NCBI RefSeq assembly: GCF_040459645.1
Contig: NZ_JARVHQ010000001.1
Location: 3,038,001-3,102,000 of the forward strand
Length of the DNA stretch: 64,000 nt
Direction: 5' to 3'
DNA from: Bacillus cereus group sp. RP43
GTDB taxonomy: Bacteria > Bacillota > Bacilli > Bacillales > Bacillaceae_G
Shown here piece by piece: positions 34,626 through 43,978 of this stretch. A program made the position numbers and the translations under genes. The notes under the pieces were generated by a model. The model was not told the DNA's origin, ran no database searches, and saw only the letters and a program-made list of their open reading frames with translations. Every line of letters begins with the position of its first letter. The stretch's first letter is position 1.

Positions 34626-36326
34626 TTATTTAGGTCGTATATATCCTAGTTCTTTTAAAATTTTTTTATGAAATAACTTTGGCCCCTCCTTTAAAAAAAG
34701 GTATTCATCGTTCATAGCTTTAGCAATTTTAGTAGTAGATGGGTACTGATTTTCATTATGTAATTGAACAGCTAATTCTTTTATTTTAAAAAAAGTCTGT
34801 TGCACCCTTTTTCTCCTTTGTTCCTTTCGAAATTCTGTATGACGCTTAGCTATTTTTTTACACAATTCTGAGCACCTTTTATATAGACGTGTATAAGTAT
34901 ATCCATACTTATCTGCTATTTCCTTTAAACTTAGTTCTACATGTAATTTTTCATCTATTATTTTAGTCAGCGTTGTTCTTATTTCCTCTTGTCTATTTAC
35001 TATTTTTTGTTCTCGGCTATGAATTTTCATTTTAACTAAATCAGGGAAATTATTATGTAAATATTTAGATTGACTACTCTTTCCCTCACAGATTTGATAA
35101 AAAGTTTTTCCTTCCTCCATTAGTTGTTTCGCATATATTTCTTTTCTTTTACCTATAACATATTGAGTTAATTTTATATGTTCTTGAAAAATTTCAGGAA
35201 AATATTTTTTTATTGTTTTTCTATTAATTCTATATTTCTTTTGTATCTGCATTAAATTCAAAGGAGTTTCTTGATTAAGGTTATATACTAGCATTTCCTT
35301 TAATACCTCTAAATTTACCGCTTTTTTCGAACCTGTAATTCTTATATTAAATACTTTTTCTTCAGTACTCTTTATTTCGTCTACTTTATCCAATGAACTC
35401 TTAAAATCATATATAGAAGAGTAATCTTGTTTAATAAAGATTTTGTAAATTGAGGAATTTGTTTTACAAGCAAATTCAAGGTATTTATCAATCTTAGGAT
35501 GTCCTTTTCCATTAAGCCAGCCCCCAAAAATTTTAGGGTTAACATTAAACAATTTAGCCATTTCAATATTATTAAAATTTAATGTATCTTTAATCTGATT
35601 AAGAATAAAAATTCCCTTTTCTCGATTAAAAATAGTTTCATCCTCATGCATCTTTTCTAATAACTCAAAATAATTATCTACGACAACTCTAGAACTATCA
35701 TCAATACTAACAATCTCCCTATTTTCATTCCCTAACCAACTCCAACAATGTGAACAAAAACCATTTTGCATTCTACTATTAAAAACCTGTAATTTCTTTT
35801 TGCACTTAAAACATTCATCTTGTAATATACACTGATGAGACGGACAATATGTTATAGAGTCTATTTTCCATAATAATGGCTCATAGATTATTTCATCTCG
35901 ACTTTTCCACTCATTCAAGCAGCATGGACACCATTTCCTCCTCCCTCCAATAACATTCCGGCCATTAAATAGATTTTTTAAAGGGTTTAATGTTAAAAAA
36001 ATCATATCACTTCTCATCGTTATTTTTTCTAAGGCTTGTACAATATCCATGCTTATGCTATTAATCCCACAAAACTTCGCTGTATGACAAGAAATAAAAC
36101 CTTGTTGATATTTTTCTTTCAGATAGTCTTTTTGCAACATTTCGGCAAGTATATGTTTAATAATCATCCCAGGTAATATTGAATGTTCGTAGGCAAGTCT
36201 AGCTATGTAACTTATTATGCTTTCTACATATGGCGTACCTATACCTATAGGTTCTATTGAATAGAGAGAGCTAATATTTACTTGGTATTCATTTTGCATC
36301 TCTTGAACTATACCTTGAATCCCCAT
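34626..36326 (-). CDS. tnsD: TniQ/TnsD family target-selection protein
   Basis: 566 aa. The N-terminal TniQ part contains GTPYVESIISYIARLAYEHSI (about 30-50). Zinc-finger cysteines/histidines follow: C133, C135/C136, C161, H164, C172, C175, C191 and C194. A long C-terminal part (about 200-566) contains helix-turn-helix-like repeats (for example ISLKEIADKYGYTYTRLYKR-type segments), as in TnsD proteins that bind a specific chromosomal site. TnsD selects the target and recruits TnsC. Its length (Tn7 TnsD is about 508 aa) argues for a TnsD rather than a short CAST TniQ. It starts 4 bases after tnsC. Confidence 0.88.
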   Translation of the reverse strand: MGIQGIVQEMQNEYQVNISSLYSIEPIGIGTPYVESIISYIARLAYEHSILPGMIIKHILAEMLQKDYLKEKYQQGFISCHTAKFCGINSISMDIVQALEKITMRSDMIFLTLNPLKNLFNGRNVIGGRRKWCPCCLNEWKSRDEIIYEPLLWKIDSITYCPSHQCILQDECFKCKKKLQVFNSRMQNGFCSHCWSWLGNENREIVSIDDSSRVVVDNYFELLEKMHEDETIFNREKGIFILNQIKDTLNFNNIEMAKLFNVNPKIFGGWLNGKGHPKIDKYLEFACKTNSSIYKIFIKQDYSSIYDFKSSLDKVDEIKSTEEKVFNIRITGSKKAVNLEVLKEMLVYNLNQETPLNLMQIQKKYRINRKTIKKYFPEIFQEHIKLTQYVIGKRKEIYAKQLMEEGKTFYQICEGKSSQSKYLHNNFPDLVKMKIHSREQKIVNRQEEIRTTLTKIIDEKLHVELSLKEIADKYGYTYTRLYKRCSELCKKIAKRHTEFRKEQRRKRVQQTFFKIKELAVQLHNENQYPSTTKIAKAMNDEYLFLKEGPKLFHKKILKELGYIRPK

Positions 36327-36330
36327 TAAT

Positions 36331-37458
36331 TCACTTCCCTATCGCATCACGTTTCGCATTTCTAACACCTACATTTTTCTTTAATTTACCTCGCGAATTA
36401 TTTACTGAGTCCACTTTAAATTTATCTAGTCCCATTTTCACTCGCAATTCACTGATTTTATCTTTATCTTCATTAAATTTATCTTCACCTATTTTAATTT
36501 CTTCCATCATTACTTCTATTTTACTGATAGATAAAGCGCATTTTTTCAAAGACTGTAAGCTGATTGTAACCTCACCATTATTTAAAGTGCTAATTAAGCA
36601 CCTACTGAGCCAATCCTTCAAAATGCCTACACACCCCAGTGTACGCTCATATATGAAATCATAATGATTTATTAGATCTGGTTCCTTTTCTAAAGGAAGT
36701 TGTTTTTGTAAATTTGCTATAACATTTACAAAATGTTTCAATTCATCAATATTAGTAGCATTATATCTTGCAAAGTGAATGTCCGTAACCCTTCTACTTA
36801 ATTGTCCACTTAAATTAATAAAGTCTGCTAACTCATAATGACCAACAAGAATGTGTAATACACCTGATATATTCGCTAAAGATTTTATTACATCTAACTG
36901 TAAGTGCAATGTCTTCCCATTTGCAATATTAGAAAAATGTTGTGCTTCATCGATTAGAAAAGCTAGTGGCCTTCTATAATAAAATGCTTTTTCTAAAGAG
37001 CGCCTTAATTCTGGAGATGTTCTTTTATCATAAGGGCTGATTCTTGTCCTATTATCATCCTTTTTCAAGCTATCATAATCTACTTTAAAATCAATTAAGG
37101 GTTCATTCAAAGCTTCTAATGCCCTTTTATAATAAGCTTTCCAATTAAATCTTCCTAATTCTGGAGATGGCAACTCCAATCCTGTAATAGGTATCCTATT
37201 ATTCATGTCTTTTTGTTCAAGAGCCCATTGATAAATTTTACGTACAACTAGCTCCTGTACTGTAGTTTTTCCCACCCTCGTTGGACCAACTACCATAATC
37301 AAATTACTTCCTGCTGGATTTTTAATACGCTCCACTAAATCTTCCACTATGTTTTCCATAATAGGATGTTCCACTTTTGCATATTGTTCAAACCATGCTG
37401 CCCTTTTTTCAACTGACTCTAATAAAATCTCTTTTGGAAAATTTATCTCTAAAGACAT
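36331..37458 (-). CDS. tnsC: TnsC-like AAA+ transposition regulator
   Basis: 375 aa. Walker A is GPTRVGKT (58-65) and Walker B LAFLIDE (165-171) in RRPLAFLIDEAQHFSN, followed by a sensor region (LHILVGHYELADFINLSGQLSRR). TnsC links the target-bound TnsD/TniQ to the TnsAB transposase and controls target immunity. The C-terminus is basic (NNSRGKLKKNVGVRNAKRDA), as expected for contact with TnsA/TnsB. The ATG overlaps the tnsAB stop by one base (TAATG), so translation is coupled. Confidence 0.9.
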   Translation of the reverse strand: MSLEINFPKEILLESVEKRAAWFEQYAKVEHPIMENIVEDLVERIKNPAGSNLIMVVGPTRVGKTTVQELVVRKIYQWALEQKDMNNRIPITGLELPSPELGRFNWKAYYKRALEALNEPLIDFKVDYDSLKKDDNRTRISPYDKRTSPELRRSLEKAFYYRRPLAFLIDEAQHFSNIANGKTLHLQLDVIKSLANISGVLHILVGHYELADFINLSGQLSRRVTDIHFARYNATNIDELKHFVNVIANLQKQLPLEKEPDLINHYDFIYERTLGCVGILKDWLSRCLISTLNNGEVTISLQSLKKCALSISKIEVMMEEIKIGEDKFNEDKDKISELRVKMGLDKFKVDSVNNSRGKLKKNVGVRNAKRDAIGK

Positions 37459-40145
37459 TATCTTCCTCCTTCATCAAAGCGTTTTAATGGTTTAAATTCA
37501 AAGTTCAATACATTAATCTTCTCTCGATTAAGAAACGATTCTTGGTTTTCTTGTTGCTCCATACTAAATAAACTTTTATCAGTTTTGTCTCTAGCAATTA
37601 ATTTCATTTCTCGATCTTTAATTGCTTGTTCAAACACTCTTTCACTTTTTTCGTTTTTATCAATAAAATCGGCTATCATTTTTGCAGAAATATTAAACGA
37701 TTTATTATGATCCCTAAACTTTTTTTTGAGCTCAGCCGTAATATGCTTTAATTCTCTCTCTGTACGATTCCTAAAAATTGAATAATACTCGGATATACAT
37801 CTAACCCATTTATTATTTACATATGCATAAGCAATGCCGATATCATAAGGGTCATATCTAATAGCCACATTCGTATTTTCAATCTTCGGGTTACTAAATT
37901 CACTACACCAGTAATATTTATATTCAATCTTTACACCACGGCCTATATGTACCTTTCCCACTCCCTTGGATGTTGAAGGAAGTGTGAGAATTTTAAACTC
38001 ATCGTCATAGCGAATTAATTTAGATTTCCTCAGTCCACTAATCATAAGGCTCTGTTCGAAACACTCTAAAGGAGTTTGCCCTAACGCTGGATGAGGAAGT
38101 TTATGATATACTTCTTCAAACCAATCATTTAAACCATCATTTAAATCTTTAATAGTCCAAATCGCGTGTTGCTTTGGATTTACACTTTTCGTAACAAGTC
38201 GAACCTCTTTCATAATTAACGTATTCCCCTTTAAATTATGAACAAACATTGTATTGGTTGTCCCAAACATTCTTTCAATTACAGAACCGAATCTAGATTT
38301 AGCAGGTGGTCTAGATTTCTTAGTTATTCCAAAATACGCCAATAAGGTTTCAAAATATACACTACCAAATTCTTTCCCATTATCCACAACAACTGTTTGA
38401 GGTAATCTAGAATGTTTTCTAACACATTCTCTCATCACCATCATTACAGAACGATAGCTAGGCGGATCAAACGTTAAGAAAAAAGATAAGATTTTTCTTG
38501 AATAAGCATCTGTCATAAGAGTAAGCCATGGTCTTCCTAACGATTTTTTTGTTTTCGAATCAATAAGTTCAATATCTAATTCAGTATGATCAATATGACA
38601 TATATGAAAAGCTCTCTCTCCATGTCTAGGCGATTTCATATCCAATTCCCAATGAAATTGGGTATGATTGTATGTCGCTCGATTGCCTTTCCTTTTCTCT
38701 ACTTTGATAGCTTGTGGTCGGAATTTAATATATTTCGTGAATGTTTTATAGCTTGGAGCAATAATCCCTTTTTCTTCACAAGCATTTATTAATGATCCAA
38801 AAACAACTCTCATTGATTTTTGTTTGTTGGTTTCATAATCTCTTTCAATGTATTCATTCATAAGGTCAATAGATTCCTGTGGCAATCTATTTCCTCGATT
38901 GCCCTTCTTTCTATTTTTGGGAATTAACCCCAAAAAACCATTTCCATATAAAATTTGTGCTTCTTTAAATTTTTTAGTCCATTCTCTAATCGTTCTTGCA
39001 GGTACATTGTTACTTTCATTTAATTCTCCATTTAGTTTTCTCTTTACTATCTCATATCTTCTATTTGCAATTTCATAATCAGCCTGTTGCGCCTGTATAA
39101 GTATTTCATTTTGTGTTTTTTCCTGTTCACAATTCACCTTACTATTTCCTTTAACGCTTCCCTCTTTAAATAAATTTACAAACACATTTTGTGGAATTTT
39201 AACAACTTGTTCTTCTGGGGACAGTAAAGTTATCTGATCGTTACCATTATTAATAATTAAATACAGATTACCATCCCACATTATATTAGTGCCTATATCA
39301 GCTGTAACAATTTTAGAATGATACTCTTCCTCTCGTCGATCATTAACAAAACTATTTACGAAAGAGCGATACTGTTCAATGCTTATATACACAGGATTTC
39401 TATCCGGTTCACTGAGTAAATAATTATCTAAATCAACATAAATTTCATTACATATTATTAAGTTGTATATATGATCAGCTGAATATAAATTTGAATATTC
39501 GATTAGTTTTTGAAGGGATATTCCTGGAGAATTTTTAATTACACTGAAAATAACATTTTTAATATCATTTGATACCTTTTGTCGCTCAGCTCTCAAATAA
39601 TCATCTAAAAACTGAAAGTTGCGAGACAATACCCAATTAATTTCACTATCCGATCTAACTCTAAAATTCAAGCCACAATCTGTTGCCCACTTTTCAGCCG
39701 GTGGTGAACACCATTGACCCGCTTCATTTCTCTTATATCTAACTGGTTCTCTTTCAAATAATTTTATAATTTCTTTTTCAGTTTTCCATTCTTCAAAATA
39801 TATTGCATCTTTTGTAATAACTAAGAAGTCTGGGGTATAAATAGGAGCCACCTTTTTGCCATTTGACTTTTGATACTGGAGTTTAATTTTAGTTGGTTGA
39901 TCATAATACTCTATTACATTCGGATTATTTTCCATCATAAAAATAGCCGGCAACTCAACCTTAGAAGATTCATATTGAATTGTACAACCCATTTTTTTGC
40001 TAGGATATGTTCCACAAACATTATGCCGACCACCTCCAACGCGACGTATAGGGTTAGAAACACGTATATTATTTATGAGTTCTTGGGTTTTCTTAGGTAT
40101 ACGTAACTTTAAACATAGCTGTTCAAATTCAAAATTACTTAACAT
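37458..40145 (-). CDS. tnsAB: TnsA-TnsB fusion transposase
   Basis: 895 aa. Residues about 1-200 form a TnsA-type endonuclease: E79, D106 (YTPDF) and E119-W-K121 fit the TnsA catalytic triad, followed by a winged-helix part. Residues about 380-800 are TnsB/MuA-like: HTH region, then the RNase H-fold DDE triad D519 (ICHIDHTELD), D588 (VVVDNGKEF) and E624 (VIERMFGTT), with exactly 35 residues between the last two. TnsB joins the 3' ends and TnsA cuts the 5' ends, so a single polypeptide gives cut-and-paste transposition. All catalytic residues are present. It is first in the tnsAB-tnsC-tnsD operon, SD GAGGAG. Confidence 0.92.
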   Translation of the reverse strand: MLSNFEFEQLCLKLRIPKKTQELINNIRVSNPIRRVGGGRHNVCGTYPSKKMGCTIQYESSKVELPAIFMMENNPNVIEYYDQPTKIKLQYQKSNGKKVAPIYTPDFLVITKDAIYFEEWKTEKEIIKLFEREPVRYKRNEAGQWCSPPAEKWATDCGLNFRVRSDSEINWVLSRNFQFLDDYLRAERQKVSNDIKNVIFSVIKNSPGISLQKLIEYSNLYSADHIYNLIICNEIYVDLDNYLLSEPDRNPVYISIEQYRSFVNSFVNDRREEEYHSKIVTADIGTNIMWDGNLYLIINNGNDQITLLSPEEQVVKIPQNVFVNLFKEGSVKGNSKVNCEQEKTQNEILIQAQQADYEIANRRYEIVKRKLNGELNESNNVPARTIREWTKKFKEAQILYGNGFLGLIPKNRKKGNRGNRLPQESIDLMNEYIERDYETNKQKSMRVVFGSLINACEEKGIIAPSYKTFTKYIKFRPQAIKVEKRKGNRATYNHTQFHWELDMKSPRHGERAFHICHIDHTELDIELIDSKTKKSLGRPWLTLMTDAYSRKILSFFLTFDPPSYRSVMMVMRECVRKHSRLPQTVVVDNGKEFGSVYFETLLAYFGITKKSRPPAKSRFGSVIERMFGTTNTMFVHNLKGNTLIMKEVRLVTKSVNPKQHAIWTIKDLNDGLNDWFEEVYHKLPHPALGQTPLECFEQSLMISGLRKSKLIRYDDEFKILTLPSTSKGVGKVHIGRGVKIEYKYYWCSEFSNPKIENTNVAIRYDPYDIGIAYAYVNNKWVRCISEYYSIFRNRTERELKHITAELKKKFRDHNKSFNISAKMIADFIDKNEKSERVFEQAIKDREMKLIARDKTDKSLFSMEQQENQESFLNREKINVLNFEFKPLKRFDEGGR

Positions 40146-40673
40146 AACTACACTCCTCTCATTTTTTTAACTATGCTTCACATATTTTTCATGTAGACGA
40201 TCTAGCTTAACTAAACTGTTTAACTTCTTCTACGACTAGAATGCACTTCAGTTTTATAGAACTAATTGAATCCTTCCTCCATGATTCTAATTATTTCAAA
40301 ACATCTATTACCTTATTGCTGAATTCAATATTTTCAATGTTACTTTACAATAAATCTACATATGTCTCGGACGTTAAATATTAAGACTTTACTATCATCC
40401 CCTAGTATTTTTATGACGTTTGATAGGGACAGGTCTAACCTTTTTAAAAGAAAACCTTTCAATTCCATATGTGTTCTATAGACAAACTCATAATATAAGT
40501 TGTTTAACTCTCACACATATTTGTTTCGATACCTTTGAAAGAAACAGGATAAAATGGACTAAGATTACTTTGAAAAAACTTCATATTCTTTCACAGCCTT
40601 TTTTCGTTAAAAGAAATTAGCCCTACTATTCTAGACTGTTTTTTATAAAATAAAACTATTCTTTTGTTATTTT
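40146..40673. other. Intergenic region upstream of tnsAB
   Basis: About 530 bases. It must hold the tns promoter. There are several imperfect dyads (for example around 40360-40435) but no match to the TnsB-site motif. A 66-codon plus-strand ORF at 40420-40620 has no SD and no resemblance to a family, so I do not call it. Confidence 0.4.
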
Positions 40674-41390
40674 TCAGAATTTTATAACCTCCTGAGCTAT
40701 CACCTCAATATACTCTGTCCGTTCTTCTTTGATATTCTTCACTGAAATTTCTTCTAGTAGCTTCCCGCTTTGAATGATACCAATAGTATCTGAGATTTGT
40801 TCCAATTCCGCTAAAATATGGCTGGAAATTAATAAAGTAATGCCATATTCTTTACAAAGCATTTTAAATAAATTTTTTAACACTTTAACGCCAGTAGAAT
40901 CTAACCCATTGAAAGGTTCATCTAAAAACAACAGTTCTGGCTTTGTCGTAATTGCTCTGGCAATTCCTAACCTCTTTTTCATTCCAAGGGAAAAATCTTT
41001 AACTTTTTTATTCTCGATATTATTTAATTTCACAAGGTCTAACGCATGATTAATGCTATTTTTATCGTAATAGCCCATGTACTCGTAATGTAAGTAGAGA
41101 TTCTCTTGAGCTGTTAGTTCTTCATAGAAAATAGGATATTCATTAATCATTCTCATACGTTTTAGCAATTTAAATGATCTATTCGTTAATTTCTCACCAA
41201 AAATTTCAATCTCACCACTTTTCGGTTTGATTAAATTCATGATCATTCTCATAATCGTTGTTTTACCAGCACCGTTTGGTCCTAATAATCCGTAGATTCC
41301 CCCTTTTTTCACATGTATATTAACCCTAGAAACAACCTCACTGTCTTCAAACGATTTTGTAAGTTGATATGTTTTTAATATATATGACAT
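40674..41390 (-). CDS. Orphan ABC ATPase, BcrA/lantibiotic-export type, shortened C-terminus
   Basis: 238 aa. Walker A GPNGAGKTT, signature FSLGMKKRLGIARAI, Walker B LLFLDEPFNGLDSTG and H-loop LLISSHIL. It is closest in style to bacitracin/lantibiotic self-protection ATPases (BcrA, about 300 aa) but stops soon after ISVKNIKEERTEYIEVIAQE, so the usual C-terminal domain of about 60 residues is missing. No permease gene is adjacent. SD AAGGAGGGTGAA is excellent. It may be a remnant of a resistance operon or work with a permease elsewhere. Confidence 0.8.
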   Translation of the reverse strand: MSYILKTYQLTKSFEDSEVVSRVNIHVKKGGIYGLLGPNGAGKTTIMRMIMNLIKPKSGEIEIFGEKLTNRSFKLLKRMRMINEYPIFYEELTAQENLYLHYEYMGYYDKNSINHALDLVKLNNIENKKVKDFSLGMKKRLGIARAITTKPELLFLDEPFNGLDSTGVKVLKNLFKMLCKEYGITLLISSHILAELEQISDTIGIIQSGKLLEEISVKNIKEERTEYIEVIAQEVIKF

Positions 41391-41438
41391 TTCACCCTCC
41401 TTATTAACTTAATATCCGGATTTTAAGAATCGGAATTC

Positions 41439-41503
41439 ATCTTTATCTTACTTAATAAAAAAATTATAAAATGGTGGATTTTTTTATTAAGTAAGATAAA
41501 GAT
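41439..41503. repeat. Perfect inverted repeat, 25-bp arms
   Basis: Two perfect 25-base arms (beginning ATCTTTATCTTACTTAATAA) around a 15-base loop, between the DUF6320 gene and the orphan ABC ATPase gene. There is no T-run after the minus-strand distal arm. It could be a processing/insulation hairpin, a regulatory dyad or a MITE relic. Confidence 0.7.
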
Positions 41504-41504
41504 A

Positions 41505-41540
41505 AAAAAACAAGCGCTACATTATTAAATGAGCACTTGT
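41505..41540 (-). terminator. Terminator of the acyltransferase-DUF6320 operon
   Basis: On the minus strand CAAGTGCTC pairs imperfectly with GTAGCGCTTG and is followed by a T7 run. Confidence 0.65.
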
Positions 41541-41622
41541 AAAATACCTATGACTACTACCTTTACTTGTTATTAGAGATGTAATTGTTTTACGGGATAA
41601 AAATAGACAATTGTTTTAAAAG

Positions 41623-42330
41623 TTAAAAATGAAATTTCCTTTTCAATATTTCTTTCCATTTGTTTGGAAAACCATAGGAAAGAATTAGACATACGGCACC
41701 AATAGATAAAAAGACTTTCATATCCTCAAGAAACCTTGAAAAGGTATAGGGACGGTTAGTATATTGTCCTAATATAAAACTGATCCATGCTGTCAAAACA
41801 AATACAGATATTGTAATTACTCCCGCAAAAGCAAGCCATCTTTTTTTGTTCTTTTTATAAAACATTCTGTTCAGCCAGATTAAAGTAACACACATTAAAA
41901 ATATAGGAATTGCTATAGTAACAGACCAATTTATTTGTTTATCAGCTATATCTAATGCAAGTAATAAACATATAGTTGTAATATTTAATATAAGAGCTTT
42001 CCTTTTAACTTTCTTAGAAAAAACATAAATTACAATCCAAAAAGAAATGACTGAACTGCTACTATATAGAGACCATGTTAAAGTTTTAGCTAATATAAAA
42101 TTAATTAATGTAGGAATGAAAAGAGCTAAAAGAGCCACTACGCTAAAGATACGAAAGATTAGTTTTAGTACATTATCTCTTACATTTTCATACATACTGT
42201 AATAGTGTGGAAAACCATTTTCTTTAAGAAGCTGTTCATCGCTTGAGACCTTAGGAATATAGGTAAAGCATAATGGGCAAGGTATTTGGTCCCTCTCTAC
42301 CTGAATACCGCACTTTGGACAATATGCCAC
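41623..42330 (-). CDS. Zinc-ribbon membrane protein, DUF6320-like
   Basis: 235 aa. An N-terminal zinc ribbon (YCPKCGIQVERDQIPCPLC, residues 3-21) is followed by six hydrophobic segments from about residue 52 to 225. This arrangement matches DUF6320 from memory. It starts with GTG overlapping the stop of the acyltransferase gene by one base (TAGTG), with SD AGAGGA, so the two proteins are made together and probably act together at the membrane. The function is unknown; this pairing is an informative context clue. Confidence 0.7.
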   Translation of the reverse strand: MAYCPKCGIQVERDQIPCPLCFTYIPKVSSDEQLLKENGFPHYYSMYENVRDNVLKLIFRIFSVVALLALFIPTLINFILAKTLTWSLYSSSSVISFWIVIYVFSKKVKRKALILNITTICLLLALDIADKQINWSVTIAIPIFLMCVTLIWLNRMFYKKNKKRWLAFAGVITISVFVLTAWISFILGQYTNRPYTFSRFLEDMKVFLSIGAVCLILSYGFPNKWKEILKRKFHF

Positions 42331-43586
42331 TAATATCCTCTCCTATTAGATTCTATTTTCACATTAATACCATCTTTTTTTAGTTTTCTAAAGAACTCCC
42401 GTTCTACAATTTGAATATCAGATATATTTCCGAAAGTAATATACATGTAAGAACCATAACTAATAACTCCCACTTTAATTTTATTACCTACACTTGGCGG
42501 TGGATAGAATTCAAATCGTTCAATAAAAGGTTCTATTTCCTCATTCAGAGATACTACCCCTAAATTAGAAATAGAGCTTGTATACAAACTTTCCCCAAAT
42601 TTCGAGTGTATAATAGGTGCCAATTGGTCCTTAATAGTAAGTGGCAGAAGTCGTAGCAAGACATTTCTTTCTCCACGAATATTTCGAGCAATAAGTGGTT
42701 TCAGCTGTTTGTTGTTCAAATATCGTTTAAATTCTATTTGAACCCTCTGTACAATCTCATGAAATGTGTATTCTCCTAGACGAGGATCAATTGTTATGGG
42801 TATACTAACAAAGAAATTACGAAGTGTTTGACTTTCAAAAAAGTTCCGCAAGTTAACAGGTACATTTATGGTGATAGGTTTAGGATTAGCTGCTAGCTCA
42901 GCTTGAATTTCGATTAATACCTCTATGTATTTAGATATTAAATACGTAGTAATGCTTATACCTTGAGATTTAGATAACTGTTTAATTTCTCTTATATTGA
43001 TTTCTCCTGTAGTAATATGATATATTCCCTTTTTATCAAACTTAAATGGGAGTTTGTATGCATAATCAAGACCTTCTTGCCAGCTTGGTACATTTTCTTC
43101 ATAATATGTAGCAAAAGAATCTTCAAACTCTAAGTTAATTCTACTTTTCGTTTCCATTTGCAAATTAAGAAATTCTTTCTTTGTAACATAATAAGTCACC
43201 AAGAGTTTCAAAAATTCTAGAGCTCCCGTACCGTCTGTCAGCATATGCGAAACTTCAAAAGATATCCTTCTGTTATAATACAGAATGCGATAAGGGAATG
43301 TATTATGACTGGTAAAAAACAGATTAGAACAAGGATAGTAATGCTCTATTGAAGCAATAGGAATTTCATTCGTTTTTTTAAAATAATTCCAGAAAATCCC
43401 CTTCTTTACGATTACTTTAAATAGAGGGAGTTGTTCTAATGTTTGTTCAATAGCCCATTGTAAAACTTCAGGATTAACCATGCTTTTAAGGTTAACTGAG
43501 AGTCTAAAAACCGTAGAAACTCTCGATGTAACAGTTGAAGCATATAGCTTTCCGGCATTATCTAGTTTGTACCACTCTACGTTCAT
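42330..43586 (-). CDS. Condensation-type/alcohol acyltransferase-like protein
   Basis: 418 aa. It has the HxxxDG catalytic motif HMLTDGTGALEFLK (about 110-123) of the CoA-dependent acyltransferase superfamily (NRPS condensation domains, PapA, WS/DGAT, alcohol acetyltransferases), a ITINVPVNLRNFF segment corresponding to the second half, and SISNLGVVSLNEE. It probably transfers an acyl group to an alcohol or lipid head group. Coupled to the DUF6320 membrane protein, which may hold or deliver the lipid substrate. SD AAAGGAG before ATG 43586. No NRPS genes are nearby. Confidence 0.75.
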   Translation of the reverse strand: MNVEWYKLDNAGKLYASTVTSRVSTVFRLSVNLKSMVNPEVLQWAIEQTLEQLPLFKVIVKKGIFWNYFKKTNEIPIASIEHYYPCSNLFFTSHNTFPYRILYYNRRISFEVSHMLTDGTGALEFLKLLVTYYVTKKEFLNLQMETKSRINLEFEDSFATYYEENVPSWQEGLDYAYKLPFKFDKKGIYHITTGEINIREIKQLSKSQGISITTYLISKYIEVLIEIQAELAANPKPITINVPVNLRNFFESQTLRNFFVSIPITIDPRLGEYTFHEIVQRVQIEFKRYLNNKQLKPLIARNIRGERNVLLRLLPLTIKDQLAPIIHSKFGESLYTSSISNLGVVSLNEEIEPFIERFEFYPPPSVGNKIKVGVISYGSYMYITFGNISDIQIVEREFFRKLKKDGINVKIESNRRGY

Positions 43587-43699
43587 CGTTAACTCCTTTG
43601 CATAAAGAAAGAATCTAACAGTTTTTATTCAATGAATATACACTATAAGTAATGATGGTACAAAAATACATACAGTAAGTACATTCATCTAGATTCTTC

Positions 43700-43853
43700 C
43701 TAGTTTTATATTTTCACAAACAAGGTCTCTTTATTCTTCTCCACTAAGATGAATGTAGAAATCTTGTAGACCCAACGGTCAAATAATTACCGTGTCTGTA
43801 CCCTATATCCTCAATTTGCTTGTCAAAAACGTACTGCGATACAAATCCACCCA
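43700..43853 (-). pseudogene. Remnant of a second YtrB-like ABC ATPase gene (3' end)
   Basis: This stretch aligns almost base for base with the 3' end and downstream sequence of the intact ATPase gene at about 47245-47395: shared words include TTTTATATTTTCACAA, TTATTCTTCT, GAAATCTTGTA, GTCAAAAA and GATACAAATCCACCCA. There are many substitutions and a small insertion. Upstream of it the homology stops. It is the tail of a duplicated and largely deleted copy of the ytr-like operon. Confidence 0.8.
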
Positions 43854-43880
43854 TTTTAAAAAGGATGATCAAAATGGGTG
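43850..43880 (-). terminator. Hairpin beside the ATPase remnant
   Basis: ACCCATTTT pairs with AAAATGGGT around a 13-base loop. It sits at the edge of the remnant and could end transcription from the DUF4097 gene; no clear T-run follows. Confidence 0.35.
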
Positions 43881-43978
43881 AAGGGTTTTGGGGTTTTGAA
43901 AATTTAAATTAAACAACATTATTTTCTTTGTGCATATTTATCCTAAGATACTTAGAAATTTATTTATTAATTTTAAGA

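Noticed and set aside
40420..40620. 66-aa plus-strand ORF upstream of tnsAB
   Set aside because: No ribosome-binding site, unlikely composition, opposite to all neighbouring genes.
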